DNA of 64,000 bases from Gemmatimonadota bacterium (GCA_022823145.1 JAJDXS010000029.1:124001-188000), one strand, 5' to 3'; counted from the stretch's first letter, positions 10,071-20,467 are shown. Program-made: numbers and translations. The notes: generated by a model not told the origin, from the letters alone.

Positions 10071-10729
10071 CCGCGCCTGCGAACCCGGTGCGGGCACGGC
10101 GGGCCGGGACGGCGGCGATGACCCCTTCGGCACGCGGCTCGGTCCCGGTCGTACTGGCGTCGGCATCGCCGAGACGGGCCGATGTACTGAAGATGCTCGG
10201 CCTTTCCTTCGACGTGGCGCCAGCCCGGATCGAGGAGCGCCGTGAGCCGGGCGAGGAGCCGCTTCGCTATGTGGAGCGCCTTGCCGGAGAGAAGGCCCGT
10301 GCGGTGTCGGCGACCCGGGCGAACTCGCTGACGATCGCGGGCGACACGATCGTGGTGCTGGACGGGCGCGTCCTGGAGAAGCCGGCGGACCGGGAGGACG
10401 CCGCCGGAATGCTGGCTTCCCTGTCGGGGCGCGTGCACAGCGTCTATTCCGGTCTCGCACTGGCCTGCGGGGGACGGATGGCGTCCCGCGTGGCGAAGGC
10501 GCGGGTCACGTTTCGCAGTGTCGGCCATGACCTGATCGGCAGCTATGTGGAGACCGGTGAGCCGCTGGACAAGGCGGGCGCATACGGCATACAGGGATAC
10601 GGTTCGGCTCTGGTGGAGAGGATCGAGGGGGACTACTTCACGGTCGTCGGGCTCTCCGTGGCCGCCTTCGTCGAACTGCTGCCGGAACTCGGGCTCGACT
10701 ACCGCCCGGGCAGGGTGTTCGCGCCATGA
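10067..10729 (+). CDS. maf: Maf-type nucleoside triphosphate pyrophosphatase
   Basis: Hydrolyses non-canonical or excess nucleoside triphosphates (dTTP/UTP or m7GTP subgroups) to monophosphates. The signature SASPRR is present, with the catalytic Asp region in TIAGDTIVV and the [11 protein letters not shown] motif. From the ATG at 10067, which overlaps the dtd stop, the protein has 220 residues; a second ATG at 10118 would remove a 17-residue leader that is not conserved in the family and may be the true start. The stop overlaps the glpK start. Subfamily substrate is not settled from sequence. Confidence 0.93.
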   Translation: MTAPANPVRARRAGTAAMTPSARGSVPVVLASASPRRADVLKMLGLSFDVAPARIEERREPGEEPLRYVERLAGEKARAVSATRANSLTIAGDTIVVLDGRVLEKPADREDAAGMLASLSGRVHSVYSGLALACGGRMASRVAKARVTFRSVGHDLIGSYVETGEPLDKAGAYGIQGYGSALVERIEGDYFTVVGLSVAAFVELLPELGLDYRPGRVFAP

Positions 10730-12219
10730 GCGGCGGCGCGGTCCTCGCCATCGACCAGGGCACCACGGGGTCGTCGGCCCTGGTGGTATCGGCCCGGGGC
10801 GAGGTGGTGGGGCGGTCCTATCGCGAGTTCACGCAGCACTTCCCGCGGCCAGGGTGGGTGGAGCACGACGCGGAGGAGATCCTTGCCGTGACCGCCCGGG
10901 TGGCCCGCGAGGCGGTGGCGGACGCGAACACCGAGGTCGTCGCGGTCGGGATCACGAATCAGCGCGAGACGGTCGTGGTGTGGGATCCGGCCACGCTCAG
11001 GCCGCTGCACCGCGCAATCGTCTGGCAGGACCGGCGCACTTCCGCGCTGTGTCGCGAACTGCGGGCGGCGGGGCACGGGGAGACGGTTCGCCGTCGCACC
11101 GGCCTTCTGCTGGATCCCTACTTCTCGGGGACCAAGCTTCGCTGGCTCTTCGAGACGGATCCCGGGTTGGCGGCCAGGGCCGAGAGCGGAGACCTTGCCG
11201 TGGGGACGATCGACGCCTGGCTGGTGACTCGCCTGACCGCGGGCGCCGTGCACGCGACCGACCCGACGAACGCCTCGCGCACCCTCCTCTTCGACCTGGA
11301 CGAAGGGGGCTGGCACGACGACCTCCTTGCGCTGATGGGTGTTCCCCGGCGCATCCTGCCGGAAGTGCGCCCCAGTTCGGGGGACTTCGGAGTCACCGAC
11401 GGCGGTGTGCTGGGCGTTGAAGTCCCGATCGCGGGCGTCGCCGGCGATCAGCAGGCGGCACTGTACGGCCAGGGATGCTGGGAAGCGGGGACGGGAAAGT
11501 GCACCTACGGCACCGGGGCGTTCCTGCTCTTCAACACCGGGTCTACGCGTGTGGCATCCGATCACGGTCTGCTGACCACCGCGGCCTGCAACGCCATGGG
11601 AGGCCCCGCTTTCGCCCTCGAAGGCTCGATCTTCGTCGCGGGCGCGGCGATCCAGTGGCTGCGCGACGGTCTCGGGATTCTGGAAGACGCCGCCGAGAGC
11701 GAGGCGATGGCGCTTTCCCTCTCCGGAAACGACGGCGTCTACCTCGTCCCGGCCTTCACGGGGCTGGGCGCGCCCTACTGGCAGCCCGACGCGCGCGGGG
11801 CGATCACCGGCCTCACCCGCGGAACGACACGCGAGCACCTGGTCCGGGCCGCGCTCGAGGCGATGGCGTACGGCACGCACGAGATTCTGGCTGCGATGCA
11901 ACGCGATTCGGGGGTGCGCTCGACCGGACTCCGGGTCGATGGCGGTGCGGCGAAGAACGACTGGCTGCTCGAGTTCATGGCCGGAGTGCTCGGGGTTCCG
12001 GTGAGCCGCCCCAAGATGGTCGAGACGACCGCGTTGGGCGCCGCCGGGTTGGCCGGACTGCACGCCGGGGTGTGGCGCTCGCCGGAGGAGTTTTCCCGGG
12101 CCTTCGCGGCCGGACGCAGCTTCGAACCCGGGATCGACGCCGGGGAGCGGGGGACGCTGATCGAGGGCTGGCGGCGTGCCGTGCGAGGGGTTCTGTCGGC
12201 GTCTGGACTGTCCCGGTAG
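10726..12219 (+). CDS. glpK: Glycerol kinase
   Basis: FGGY-family kinase that phosphorylates glycerol to sn-glycerol-3-phosphate, feeding glycolysis and phospholipid synthesis. 497 residues, normal length. It opens LAIDQGTTGSSALV (phosphate-binding loop), has GITNQRETVVVWD and WQDRRT in the N-terminal domain and GDQQAALYGQ and the RVDGGAAKNDWLLEF sugar-kinase motif in the C-terminal domain. The ATG overlaps the maf stop. No glpF or glpD is nearby. A hairpin 20 bases downstream probably ends the transcript. Confidence 0.96.
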   Translation: MSGGAVLAIDQGTTGSSALVVSARGEVVGRSYREFTQHFPRPGWVEHDAEEILAVTARVAREAVADANTEVVAVGITNQRETVVVWDPATLRPLHRAIVWQDRRTSALCRELRAAGHGETVRRRTGLLLDPYFSGTKLRWLFETDPGLAARAESGDLAVGTIDAWLVTRLTAGAVHATDPTNASRTLLFDLDEGGWHDDLLALMGVPRRILPEVRPSSGDFGVTDGGVLGVEVPIAGVAGDQQAALYGQGCWEAGTGKCTYGTGAFLLFNTGSTRVASDHGLLTTAACNAMGGPAFALEGSIFVAGAAIQWLRDGLGILEDAAESEAMALSLSGNDGVYLVPAFTGLGAPYWQPDARGAITGLTRGTTREHLVRAALEAMAYGTHEILAAMQRDSGVRSTGLRVDGGAAKNDWLLEFMAGVLGVPVSRPKMVETTALGAAGLAGLHAGVWRSPEEFSRAFAAGRSFEPGIDAGERGTLIEGWRRAVRGVLSASGLSR

Positions 12220-12239
12220 CACGACGTTTGCCCGGTAGC

Positions 12240-12280
12240 CCGTGGACGAACCCTCTCGGCTCGTGCGGGTTCATCCACGG
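12240..12280 (+). terminator. Inverted repeat after glpK, probable terminator
   Basis: Arms CCGTGGACGAACCC (12240-12253) and GGGTTCATCCACGG (12267-12280) pair over 14 positions with one C-A mismatch around a 13-base loop. It lies between glpK and the ccm cluster. No T-run follows, so it may need Rho or may serve another purpose. Confidence 0.5.
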
Positions 12281-12282
12281 AC

Positions 12283-12291
12283 TGCTAGATT
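12283..12291 (+). promoter_or_regulatory. Candidate extended -10 promoter for the ccm cluster
   Basis: TGC-TAGATT fits an extended -10 element; no convincing -35 is visible. Transcription would start near 12298, giving a leader of about 70 bases before ccmE. The same TGCTA...T pattern precedes prs and rpsF. Confidence 0.35.
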
Positions 12292-12370
12292 ACTCCGAGT
12301 GCCTGTCCCGCAGGATGCCGGGCGCGGCACGGCTGGGCGGTCCCACTATGGAACCGGAGAGAGGATACTC

Positions 12371-12789
12371 ATGAAGCACGGACGTTTCTTTGTCGGCCTG
12401 GTCGGCGTGGCTGCGGTGGTAGCGTATCTGATGTGGACCGGAATCAGCGACAGCATGGTGTACTACCTGACCCCGGTCGAACTGGCGGACAGGGTCGAAG
12501 CGGACCCCACCTTCCATGAAGTGGGTGTGAAGGTGAGCGGGCGGGTCGTCGAGGGCTCTTGGGAACGCGGCGTGGCCGGCACGGGCACGCATGCCTTCAC
12601 GGTTTCCGACCTGGAGCAGCCGGAGGTCGCATTTGTGGTCCGCTACGACGACGTGCTGCCCGATACCTTCAACGACCAGGCCGAGGTCGTGTTGGAAGGC
12701 ATCTACGGTACGGACGGCGTTTTCCGCGCCCACACCGTACTCACCAAGTGCGGCAGCCGATACGAGGCCGCCGAGGAGGACTTCGCGAC

Positions 12790-12793
<4 letters not shown>
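12371..12793 (+). CDS. ccmE: CcmE haem chaperone, CxxxY type
   Basis: Periplasmic, membrane-anchored haem chaperone of cytochrome c maturation, 140 residues: one N-terminal transmembrane helix (about 6-22) and an OB-fold domain. In classical CcmE the haem is held by His in a KHxxxY motif; here the aligned motif is TKCGSRY, placing Cys127 where His130 of E. coli lies and keeping Tyr131. The upstream context (EVVLEGIY, RAHTVLTK) aligns without gaps, so the substitution is at the haem site. This Cys variant is known from archaeal and some deltaproteobacterial Ccm systems that lack CcmG and CcmH. The ATG at 12371 follows a purine-rich GAGAGGA site. The stop overlaps the ccmF start. Confidence 0.93.
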
Positions 12794-14835
<2,042 letters not shown>

Positions 14836-14842
14836 TCTCGCC

Positions 14843-15346
14843 ATGACCGCGCTGATCGGCGGGATTCTCCTCGCCGCGGGTGTCATGCTGTACGTGCTCG
14901 AACCCGTATTCTCCGGGCGTGGCGCGCCGGTCTATGCCGGCGAGGACGACTACGACGAGGGGGCGGCGCGCCGGCGTGTCGCGCTCACGGCGCTCCGCGA
15001 TCTCGAATACGACAGAATGACGGGAAAGCTCGACGGGAAGGACTACGAGCTGCTGAAGGGAGAGCTGTCGCGGGACGCATTGCGTCAACTGGGGCCGGGG
15101 CCGGAAGAGGGCGGGAGCGATCCCGGTGTGGACCGGGCTTCCAGGCAACTCGAGGAAGAGATCGCCCAGCTCCGCGACGCGCTTCGTGAAGGGCTCCAGT
15201 GCGCCCGGTGCGAGCACGTCAACCGCGGCGGGGCGCGCTTCTGCGGCCATTGCGGCAAGGCACTGGGCTCGCCGCCCGACCTGGCGGAGGGCGCGGCGGC
15301 AACCGCGGCAGCCGGCGGGATGCCGGTCGACGGCCCGGGAAGATGA
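14843..15346 (+). CDS. CcmI-like membrane protein with a C-terminal zinc ribbon
   Basis: A 167-residue protein inside the ccm cluster. Residues 4-20 form one membrane helix. Residues 43-80 (RRRVALTALRDLEYDRMTGK, then LDGKDYELLKGEL) resemble the N-terminal region of CcmI/CycH, which follows its first helix. Residues 100-116 look like a coiled coil. Residues 120-137 hold two CxxC pairs (C120, C123, C134, C137), a small zinc ribbon. Classical CcmI has TPR repeats instead, and classical CcmH has an LRCxxC redox site; neither is present. A role in apocytochrome handling is inferred from position. The ATG at 14843 is chosen because it precedes the membrane helix directly; the stop overlaps ccmA. 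Confidence 0.8.
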   Translation: MTALIGGILLAAGVMLYVLEPVFSGRGAPVYAGEDDYDEGAARRRVALTALRDLEYDRMTGKLDGKDYELLKGELSRDALRQLGPGPEEGGSDPGVDRASRQLEEEIAQLRDALREGLQCARCEHVNRGGARFCGHCGKALGSPPDLAEGAAATAAAGGMPVDGPGR

Positions 15347-16050
15347 CGCTGTCGGCGCGGGGACTGGTCTGTGACTACGGCCCCACCCGCGCCCTCGACC
15401 GGGTGGACCTGGATGCGTCCGGCGGATCGATCCTGGCGGTGTTCGGCCCCAACGGCGCTGGGAAGACCACATTGCTCCGCGCCCTTAGCGGCGAGCGCCG
15501 GCCCGACGCCGGCGAGGTCACGCTGAACGGCGCGGCGGTCTCGGGCTCCGATCCGGCGTGGCGGGCACGGGTGGGGCTGGTCTCGCACCGCACCGGTCTG
15601 TACCGGAAGCTCACCGTCGGCGAGAACCTCGCCTTCTTCGGTGCGCTCCACGGAATCAACCGTGACCGGCAGATGGCGGTTCAGGCGCTGGACGAGGTGG
15701 GCGCTGCGGACCTGGCGGACATCCCGGTCGAGAAGCTCTCGCGGGGCCAGCGGCAGAGGGCGGCGCTGGCGCGCTCGCTACTGCACGACCCCGACGTGCT
15801 CTTTCTGGACGAACCCTTCACCGGTCTCGACCCTGGGGGGGCTTCGACCCTGGAGGCCATGCTCCAGGTGCGCAGGGAGGCGGCCACGGTCGTGGTGCTG
15901 GTGACGCACGACCTTGAGCGGGGCCTGAAGCTGGCGGACAGGGCGCTGGTGTTGCGCCGGGGCAGAAGGGTGCTGGACACGGAGTGCTCCGGGCGGGAGG
16001 CCGAGGACCTGCTGCCCTTCTTCACGGCCGGAGGGAACAGGGTCGAATGA
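15343..16050 (+). CDS. ccmA: Haem exporter ATPase CcmA
   Basis: ABC-type ATPase that with CcmB and CcmC drives release of haem-loaded CcmE. 235 residues with Walker A GPNGAGKTT, the signature LSRGQRQR, Walker B VLFLDEPFTGLD and the switch His in LVTHD. The start overlaps the upstream stop (ATGA), and the stop overlaps ccmB. Identification as CcmA rather than another small ABC ATPase rests on the flanking ccmB and ccmC. Confidence 0.94.
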   Translation: MTLSARGLVCDYGPTRALDRVDLDASGGSILAVFGPNGAGKTTLLRALSGERRPDAGEVTLNGAAVSGSDPAWRARVGLVSHRTGLYRKLTVGENLAFFGALHGINRDRQMAVQALDEVGAADLADIPVEKLSRGQRQRAALARSLLHDPDVLFLDEPFTGLDPGGASTLEAMLQVRREAATVVVLVTHDLERGLKLADRALVLRRGRRVLDTECSGREAEDLLPFFTAGGNRVE

Positions 16051-16724
16051 TGTCGCTTCGCTGGGCCCGGCTGATCGCGTGGAAGGATCTGCAGGTGGAG
16101 TTCCGGTCCGGCGGACGGCTTCTGGCCATGATCGCCTTCGTGGTTCTCGCGTGCTTCCTCTTCGCCCTTGCGCTGGACAGGAGCCTGGTGCCGGCGAGGA
16201 ATGTGGCCGCCAGCCTCGCGTGGCTCACCATCCTCTTCGCGGCGACCACCGGCGCCGGCCGGACGTTCGACACCGAAGAGGAGGACGGGGCCTTCCGGCA
16301 CCTGCTTCTCACCCCGGTGTCGAGACACGCGATCTTCCTGGGCAAGTCGGCGGCGAACCTGGTGCTGGTGTGGATCGTGACGATCCTCGCCTTCGTTGCC
16401 CTGACGAGCTTTCTGGGAGTACGCGACGCCGGTTCCATCGTCCGGCACGGGGCTGTACTCCTGCCGGGAACGATCGGGCTGGCGGCGGTGGGCACCTTTT
16501 TCGGCCTCATGTCGCGTCACAGTTCGCTGGGGGACACGCTCCTTCCGGTGCTGACCTTTCCGCTGCTGGTTCCGGTTATCTTCTTCGGGGCCACCGCCTC
16601 GGGCCGGGTCCTCACGGAACGGCCGTGGGCGGAGATCTCGGGGTCGGTACGGCTGCTCTGGGCTTTCGCGATCGGTTTCGTCGCCGTGGGTTCCGTGCTC
16701 TTCAGATACCTGGCCGAAGAATAG
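16047..16724 (+). CDS. ccmB: Haem exporter permease CcmB
   Basis: Six-helix membrane partner of CcmA, 225 residues. It opens with an amphipathic KDLQVEFRSG segment characteristic of CcmB, and contains the FDTEEEDGAFRHLLLTPVSR loop and a LPVLTFPLLVPVIFFG helix typical of the family. Two adjacent ATGs (16047 and 16050) both follow ccmA; the first overlaps its stop codon. After the stop come 67 unusually AT-rich bases before ccmC. Confidence 0.94.
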   Translation: MMSLRWARLIAWKDLQVEFRSGGRLLAMIAFVVLACFLFALALDRSLVPARNVAASLAWLTILFAATTGAGRTFDTEEEDGAFRHLLLTPVSRHAIFLGKSAANLVLVWIVTILAFVALTSFLGVRDAGSIVRHGAVLLPGTIGLAAVGTFFGLMSRHSSLGDTLLPVLTFPLLVPVIFFGATASGRVLTERPWAEISGSVRLLWAFAIGFVAVGSVLFRYLAEE

Positions 16725-16758
16725 CGAACCCTGTGGAATGTATGATAAACATGACAAT

Positions 16759-16778
16759 ATGTAAACTTCACTTTACAT
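16759..16778. promoter_or_regulatory. AT-rich palindrome ATGTAAA-N6-TTTACAT before ccmC
   Basis: Perfect 7-base arms separated by CTTCAC, ending 13 bases before the ccmC ATG, inside an AT-rich stretch (about 16737-16780) that stands out in this GC-rich DNA. It could be a repressor operator (PadR-type sites use ATGT...ACAT half-sites) or an mRNA hairpin near the start codon. A 17/20 identical copy lies inside smc at 48768-48787. Confidence 0.5.
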
Positions 16779-16791
16779 TGCGATCAACGGC

Positions 16792-17499
16792 ATGAATGCA
16801 AGGAGCGCGACGACGATCGGGTTGGTCCTGGTGGCCGCGGGGGTCGCCACGATGCTTCTCGTGCACTGGATGGTGGTGTTCTGGGTGCCGACGGAGGCGG
16901 AGCAGGGGATCGTCCAGCGAATCTTCTACATTCACGTCCCGGCGGCGTGGACGACCTTTCTCGCCTTCGGCGTGGTTGCGCTGGCGAGCGCGGCCTACCT
17001 GTGGCTCGAGGACGAGCGTGCCGACGCCGCGGCGGTGGCGGCTGCCGAGGGCGGCCTGATCTTCGGCGCGATCATGCTGATCTCGGGGCCGCTGTGGGGG
17101 CGGATCGCGTGGGGAACCTACTGGACCTGGGAGCCGCGGCTGACCCTTACGCTGCTGCTCTGGTTCACCTACCTCGGCTACTTCCTGGTCCGCGGTTCGG
17201 TCGCCAATCCCCGCAAGGGAAAGAGGTTCGCGGCCGTGCTGGCGATCGTCGGATCGCTCAACATCCCGCTGATCCATGTGAGCGTCGTCTGGTTCAGATC
17301 GCTGCACCCCGAGCCGGTCGTGATCAAGGCCGAAGGACCCACGCTGCACCCCGACATGCTCACGACGCTGCTGACATCGCTGGCAGGATTCACGATGTTG
17401 TTCTTCGGACTGTTCCTTTTTCGCTACACGGTCGAGCTTCTGGGCCGGCGCCCGGGACGGGGAGTCGCTGCACGCTTGGCCGGTGAGGTGTCGACATGA
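16792..17499 (+). CDS. ccmC: Haem-handling protein CcmC
   Basis: Six-helix membrane protein that presents haem to CcmE. 235 residues with the WWD motif near 102-118 (LWGRIAWGTYWTWEPR) flanked by conserved histidines in FYIHVPAAW (His48) and LIHVSVVWFRSLHP. Length is normal. It is separated from ccmB by an AT-rich spacer with a palindrome, and no clear ribosome site precedes the ATG (GATCAACGGC), which is unusual among its tightly coupled neighbours; an AAGGAG sits just inside the coding region. The stop overlaps the ccmD-like gene. Confidence 0.94.
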   Translation: MNARSATTIGLVLVAAGVATMLLVHWMVVFWVPTEAEQGIVQRIFYIHVPAAWTTFLAFGVVALASAAYLWLEDERADAAAVAAAEGGLIFGAIMLISGPLWGRIAWGTYWTWEPRLTLTLLLWFTYLGYFLVRGSVANPRKGKRFAAVLAIVGSLNIPLIHVSVVWFRSLHPEPVVIKAEGPTLHPDMLTTLLTSLAGFTMLFFGLFLFRYTVELLGRRPGRGVAARLAGEVST

Positions 17500-17696
17500 T
17501 CGTGTGGACTTTCACGGACGCCGCGGCCGCGGCACTGGATCTGCTTGCGCTGCCGGCGCAGGGCGGCGGAAGTCCCTCGCTGCGGCCCTACGTGCACATC
17601 TTCCTCGCCTATGCGGCGGCCTGGATCCTGATCCTGTTCTGGGTGTGGCGGATCTGGCGCGGCATGGGGCGACTGGACTCGACCGAAGACGGATGA
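17496..17696 (+). CDS. CcmD-like small membrane protein
   Basis: A 66-residue protein with one membrane helix (about 34-52, VHIFLAYAAAWILILFWVW) preceded by PY and followed by a basic stretch (RIWRG), the layout of CcmD, which stabilises the CcmABC-CcmE complex. The N-terminal 28 residues are not helix-forming. CcmD is poorly conserved, so the assignment depends on the position directly after ccmC with an ATGA overlap. It also overlaps the next gene. Confidence 0.75.
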   Translation: MIVWTFTDAAAAALDLLALPAQGGGSPSLRPYVHIFLAYAAAWILILFWVWRIWRGMGRLDSTEDG

Positions 17697-19294
17697 CGCG
17701 CCCGCACCGCCGGCTCTCCCTCCCGGGCATTGCCGGCGTTCTGGCACTCACACTTCACATTGCGCCGGGAAGCGCGCAGACCCTGCGCGTCCCCTCGAGC
17801 CTGCGGTACGGTTCCGGGTTGCTGCACATCCCGGTGGCTTCGGTGCTGCCGCACCTCGTGGTCACCGGCACCTATTCGGGGTTCCGGGTCTCGGTTCCGA
17901 ATCTCCTGATCGTGGACCGGGACGGCGAGGGCTTCGCGTCGGGCGAGCCCTTCGAGAAGTGGATGTCGGACGGCTCGGTCGCAATCGGGCTTTTCAACCG
18001 CGTGGAGGCGGGCGCGACCCTGCAGCACTTCGGCGATGAGGCGGGGGGCGGCCGGATGGTCGGTGCGTTCGGCCGTATCTCGGTGCTGCCCTCGTCGGTG
18101 CGGTATCTGGATGTCGCCGCTGGGCTGCGGTATGTGCCGGCGCCCGGCTTCGGCGGCCGTTACGACCACGACTTTCAGCCGAACCGGCTCGGCTACCCCG
18201 ATTCCCGGATCTTCGACGGGGTCGGCGGCGAGGCGTTCAACAGCACGCTGACCCCCTACGTGGTCGCGACCGCCCGGCTCCCCGGCCTGGAGCCCGATCC
18301 CGGCTACGACGTCACCCTCACCGCCGGGTGGGGGGGCGGGATGTTCTCGGCCGGCGGGGAGTTGGAGTTCTACCGCGCCGGCTCGTCGGGAGGGTTGTTC
18401 GTGGGATCGGCGGTCCACCTGTCGATGGGACGGGGGCGGCTCGTCAACGTCATGGCCGAGTACGACGGCTTCGACGCGAACGCGGGGGTCCAGCTGGACC
18501 TGGGCGGCCTGCGGCTGGGTGCCTTCTCACTGGGCCTCGGCGGCGACGCCCAGTCGACCTTTCGCACTGCCCGGTTCGGGGTGCTGGCTTCGGTGGCGTT
18601 CTGCGCGGGAACCGCCTCGCCCTGTGGCCCGGGGCCCCACGGTCCCGCGCCGGACACGGTCGTGCTGCCCGCGCCGCCGCCGGACACGGTGTTGATCGAA
18701 CGGGCGCCTGCCACGGAGCGCGTCCCGGGGACGCCGGTCACGCTCTGCCTGGCCACGGGGATCGAGGTCGAGGTGTCGATCACGGCGGCAGGGGACACGC
18801 TGGTGGGCCCGGCGGGGGTTGCCATTCGCGAACTGCGCCCGGGCGTCGATTTCGCGGGCACCTACGCCGGGGGTGAGGACTGGTTCGAGCAGAGTGGTCG
18901 GGTCGCAGCGGCCGGTCGCGAGTATGAGAAGTCCGGACAGCCGGTTCGGCCCGCCTGCAGCGGGATCGTGCCGGTGGCCGGCTACGAGGGTGTGCCCGTC
19001 TTCGCCGCGACGGACGACGCGGAGCCGTACCAGGTGCTGTACCTGCCGGTTGCCCCGGGCCTGTGGCAGCGCTACACGCCGCGGCCTCCGCCGGGCGCCG
19101 GGTCGAGCCCGAGGCGCTCCAGCACCTCCGGCGTGAGGTCGTTTGCCGTGTCGACATCGGATTCCAGCTCGAGCCAGGTCAGGCGCAGTCCGGCTTCGCG
19201 GGCCCGCGCCGCGGTGTCGCGAAGTACCGTGTCGGTACTCCAGTCGATCCCCTCGAAGAGCGACGGGCACGGAGCGCGGAGGCCCATCAGGTAG
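17693..19294 (+). CDS. Exported outer-membrane-type protein of unknown function
   Basis: 533 residues. An N-terminal signal peptide (about 1-29, ending IAPGSAQ) precedes alternating hydrophobic and polar segments rich in Gly, Tyr and Phe (RVEAGATLQHF; YLDVAAGLRY; DVTLTAGWGGGMF; VNVMAEYDGF), consistent with a beta-barrel of the YjbH-like sort. A Pro-rich linker (about 315-335) leads to a soluble C-terminal region. No family is assigned with confidence. The start overlaps the ccmD-like stop. The last 222 bases lie antisense over the 3' end of the glycosyltransferase gene; there the residues become Ser/Arg-rich and low in complexity, so the true C-terminus is unsure. Confidence 0.7.
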   Translation: MTRPHRRLSLPGIAGVLALTLHIAPGSAQTLRVPSSLRYGSGLLHIPVASVLPHLVVTGTYSGFRVSVPNLLIVDRDGEGFASGEPFEKWMSDGSVAIGLFNRVEAGATLQHFGDEAGGGRMVGAFGRISVLPSSVRYLDVAAGLRYVPAPGFGGRYDHDFQPNRLGYPDSRIFDGVGGEAFNSTLTPYVVATARLPGLEPDPGYDVTLTAGWGGGMFSAGGELEFYRAGSSGGLFVGSAVHLSMGRGRLVNVMAEYDGFDANAGVQLDLGGLRLGAFSLGLGGDAQSTFRTARFGVLASVAFCAGTASPCGPGPHGPAPDTVVLPAPPPDTVLIERAPATERVPGTPVTLCLATGIEVEVSITAAGDTLVGPAGVAIRELRPGVDFAGTYAGGEDWFEQSGRVAAAGREYEKSGQPVRPACSGIVPVAGYEGVPVFAATDDAEPYQVLYLPVAPGLWQRYTPRPPPGAGSSPRRSSTSGVRSFAVSTSDSSSSQVRRSPASRARAAVSRSTVSVLQSIPSKSDGHGARRPIR

Positions 19295-20445
19295 TAGCCG
19301 CCATCGGCGGCGGGTCCCAGTACCACGTCGGCCGAGTCGAGGGCTTCGAGGGCGCGGTTGACGGTTCCCGCGTCTACGGCGGGCGCGTCCGTGCCGATCA
19401 CGACGACCCGGTCGGCGGCCTTGAAGGCGCGCTCGAACATGCGGGCCATGCGCTGGCCGAGGTCGCCCGGGGGCTGCGCCGTGTACCGTGCCGGGGTGTC
19501 TCCGAGCCAGCCGCGGACCTCGTCTCGCGCGCCCGGCGGGTCGTAGCAGACGGTCACCGGGGCTTGCACGCCGGCCAGCCGGTCGACCACGAAGCGGCCC
19601 ATGCGCCGGTACACCTCTGCCGCCGCCGCATCCCCGATGCTCCGGGCCAGCCGGGTCTTCACCTTCCCGGGACGTGGGGCCTTGGCAAAGACGAGCAGGG
19701 TTGCCCTCTTTTCCTCCTCGACGATGCCCCGCCGGGAAGGGCTCTCGGCAGGGCGCGGCCTGCGCGGAGGGTATCGGTGCGCCAGTTCCGCAGGGCTTGC
19801 GTCCAGCAGGAACCGGGTGATCAGGGTCGCGTTGCGGATCCATGCGCGCAGGCGGCCCTCTTCTTCGTAGCGGCGGGGGCTGGTGGTGATCGTCGCAGGG
19901 AGGGTCCGGAGCTTCCCTGCGACGATCAGCCGGCGGTTGAGGATGACGTCCTCCATGATCGGCACGTCGGGGTAGGGGCCGAGGCCGAAGAAGAGGTCGC
20001 GCCTGATCAGGAGCCCCTGGTCGCCGTAGACGAGGCGGGCGGCTCGGGCGCGAATGCGCTGGGCGGCCTCGATGAACCGGTAGAAGGGGTGCCGATGCGC
20101 GATTGACAGGCGCAGGCACGCGGCGTCGGAGCGGGCGGCGAGCACGTGGGATTCGACTGCCCGCAGAGCGTCCGAGTCCAGACGCGAATCGGCGTGCACG
20201 ATGAGCAGCCACGGTGTCCGGAGCAGGCGCGCACCGGCGTTCATCTGACGCGCGCGCCCCGTGCGGCTCCTCATGACCCGGGCACCGGCGCGCCGGGCCG
20301 CTCGCACGGTTTCGTCACGCGAGCCTCCGTCGACCACCAGCACCTCATGGCGAAGGTCGAGTTGTGCGAGATCCCGGAGCAGGTCGGGAAGGGCCTCGGC
20401 CTCGTCGAGAGCCGGGATGACGATCCCGAGTTTCGGGGGGTCCAT
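19072..20445 (-). CDS. Fused glycosyltransferase: TIGR04283-type GT2 plus DUF2064 (TIGR04282-type)
   Basis: Two domains in one 457-residue chain. Residues 1 to about 225 are a GT-A family 2 transferase (LGIVIPALDEAEALP; VVDGGSRDET; LIVHADSRL; YGDQGLLIRRDLF). After a linker, residues about 248-450 match the DUF2064 nucleotidyltransferase-like fold (LLVFAKAPRPGKVKTRL; VIGTDAPAV; GPAADGGYYLMGL; ELESDVDTANDL). In other bacteria these are usually two neighbouring genes, often linked to rSAM/arsenosugar genes, which are absent here. The sugar donor and acceptor are unknown. It follows the TVP38-DUF547 gene by 22 bases. Confidence 0.9.
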   Translation of the reverse strand: MDPPKLGIVIPALDEAEALPDLLRDLAQLDLRHEVLVVDGGSRDETVRAARRAGARVMRSRTGRARQMNAGARLLRTPWLLIVHADSRLDSDALRAVESHVLAARSDAACLRLSIAHRHPFYRFIEAAQRIRARAARLVYGDQGLLIRRDLFFGLGPYPDVPIMEDVILNRRLIVAGKLRTLPATITTSPRRYEEEGRLRAWIRNATLITRFLLDASPAELAHRYPPRRPRPAESPSRRGIVEEEKRATLLVFAKAPRPGKVKTRLARSIGDAAAAEVYRRMGRFVVDRLAGVQAPVTVCYDPPGARDEVRGWLGDTPARYTAQPPGDLGQRMARMFERAFKAADRVVVIGTDAPAVDAGTVNRALEALDSADVVLGPAADGGYYLMGLRAPCPSLFEGIDWSTDTVLRDTAARAREAGLRLTWLELESDVDTANDLTPEVLERLGLDPAPGGGRGV

Positions 20446-20467
20446 GGTCGGGGGTTGCGGGTGGCGT

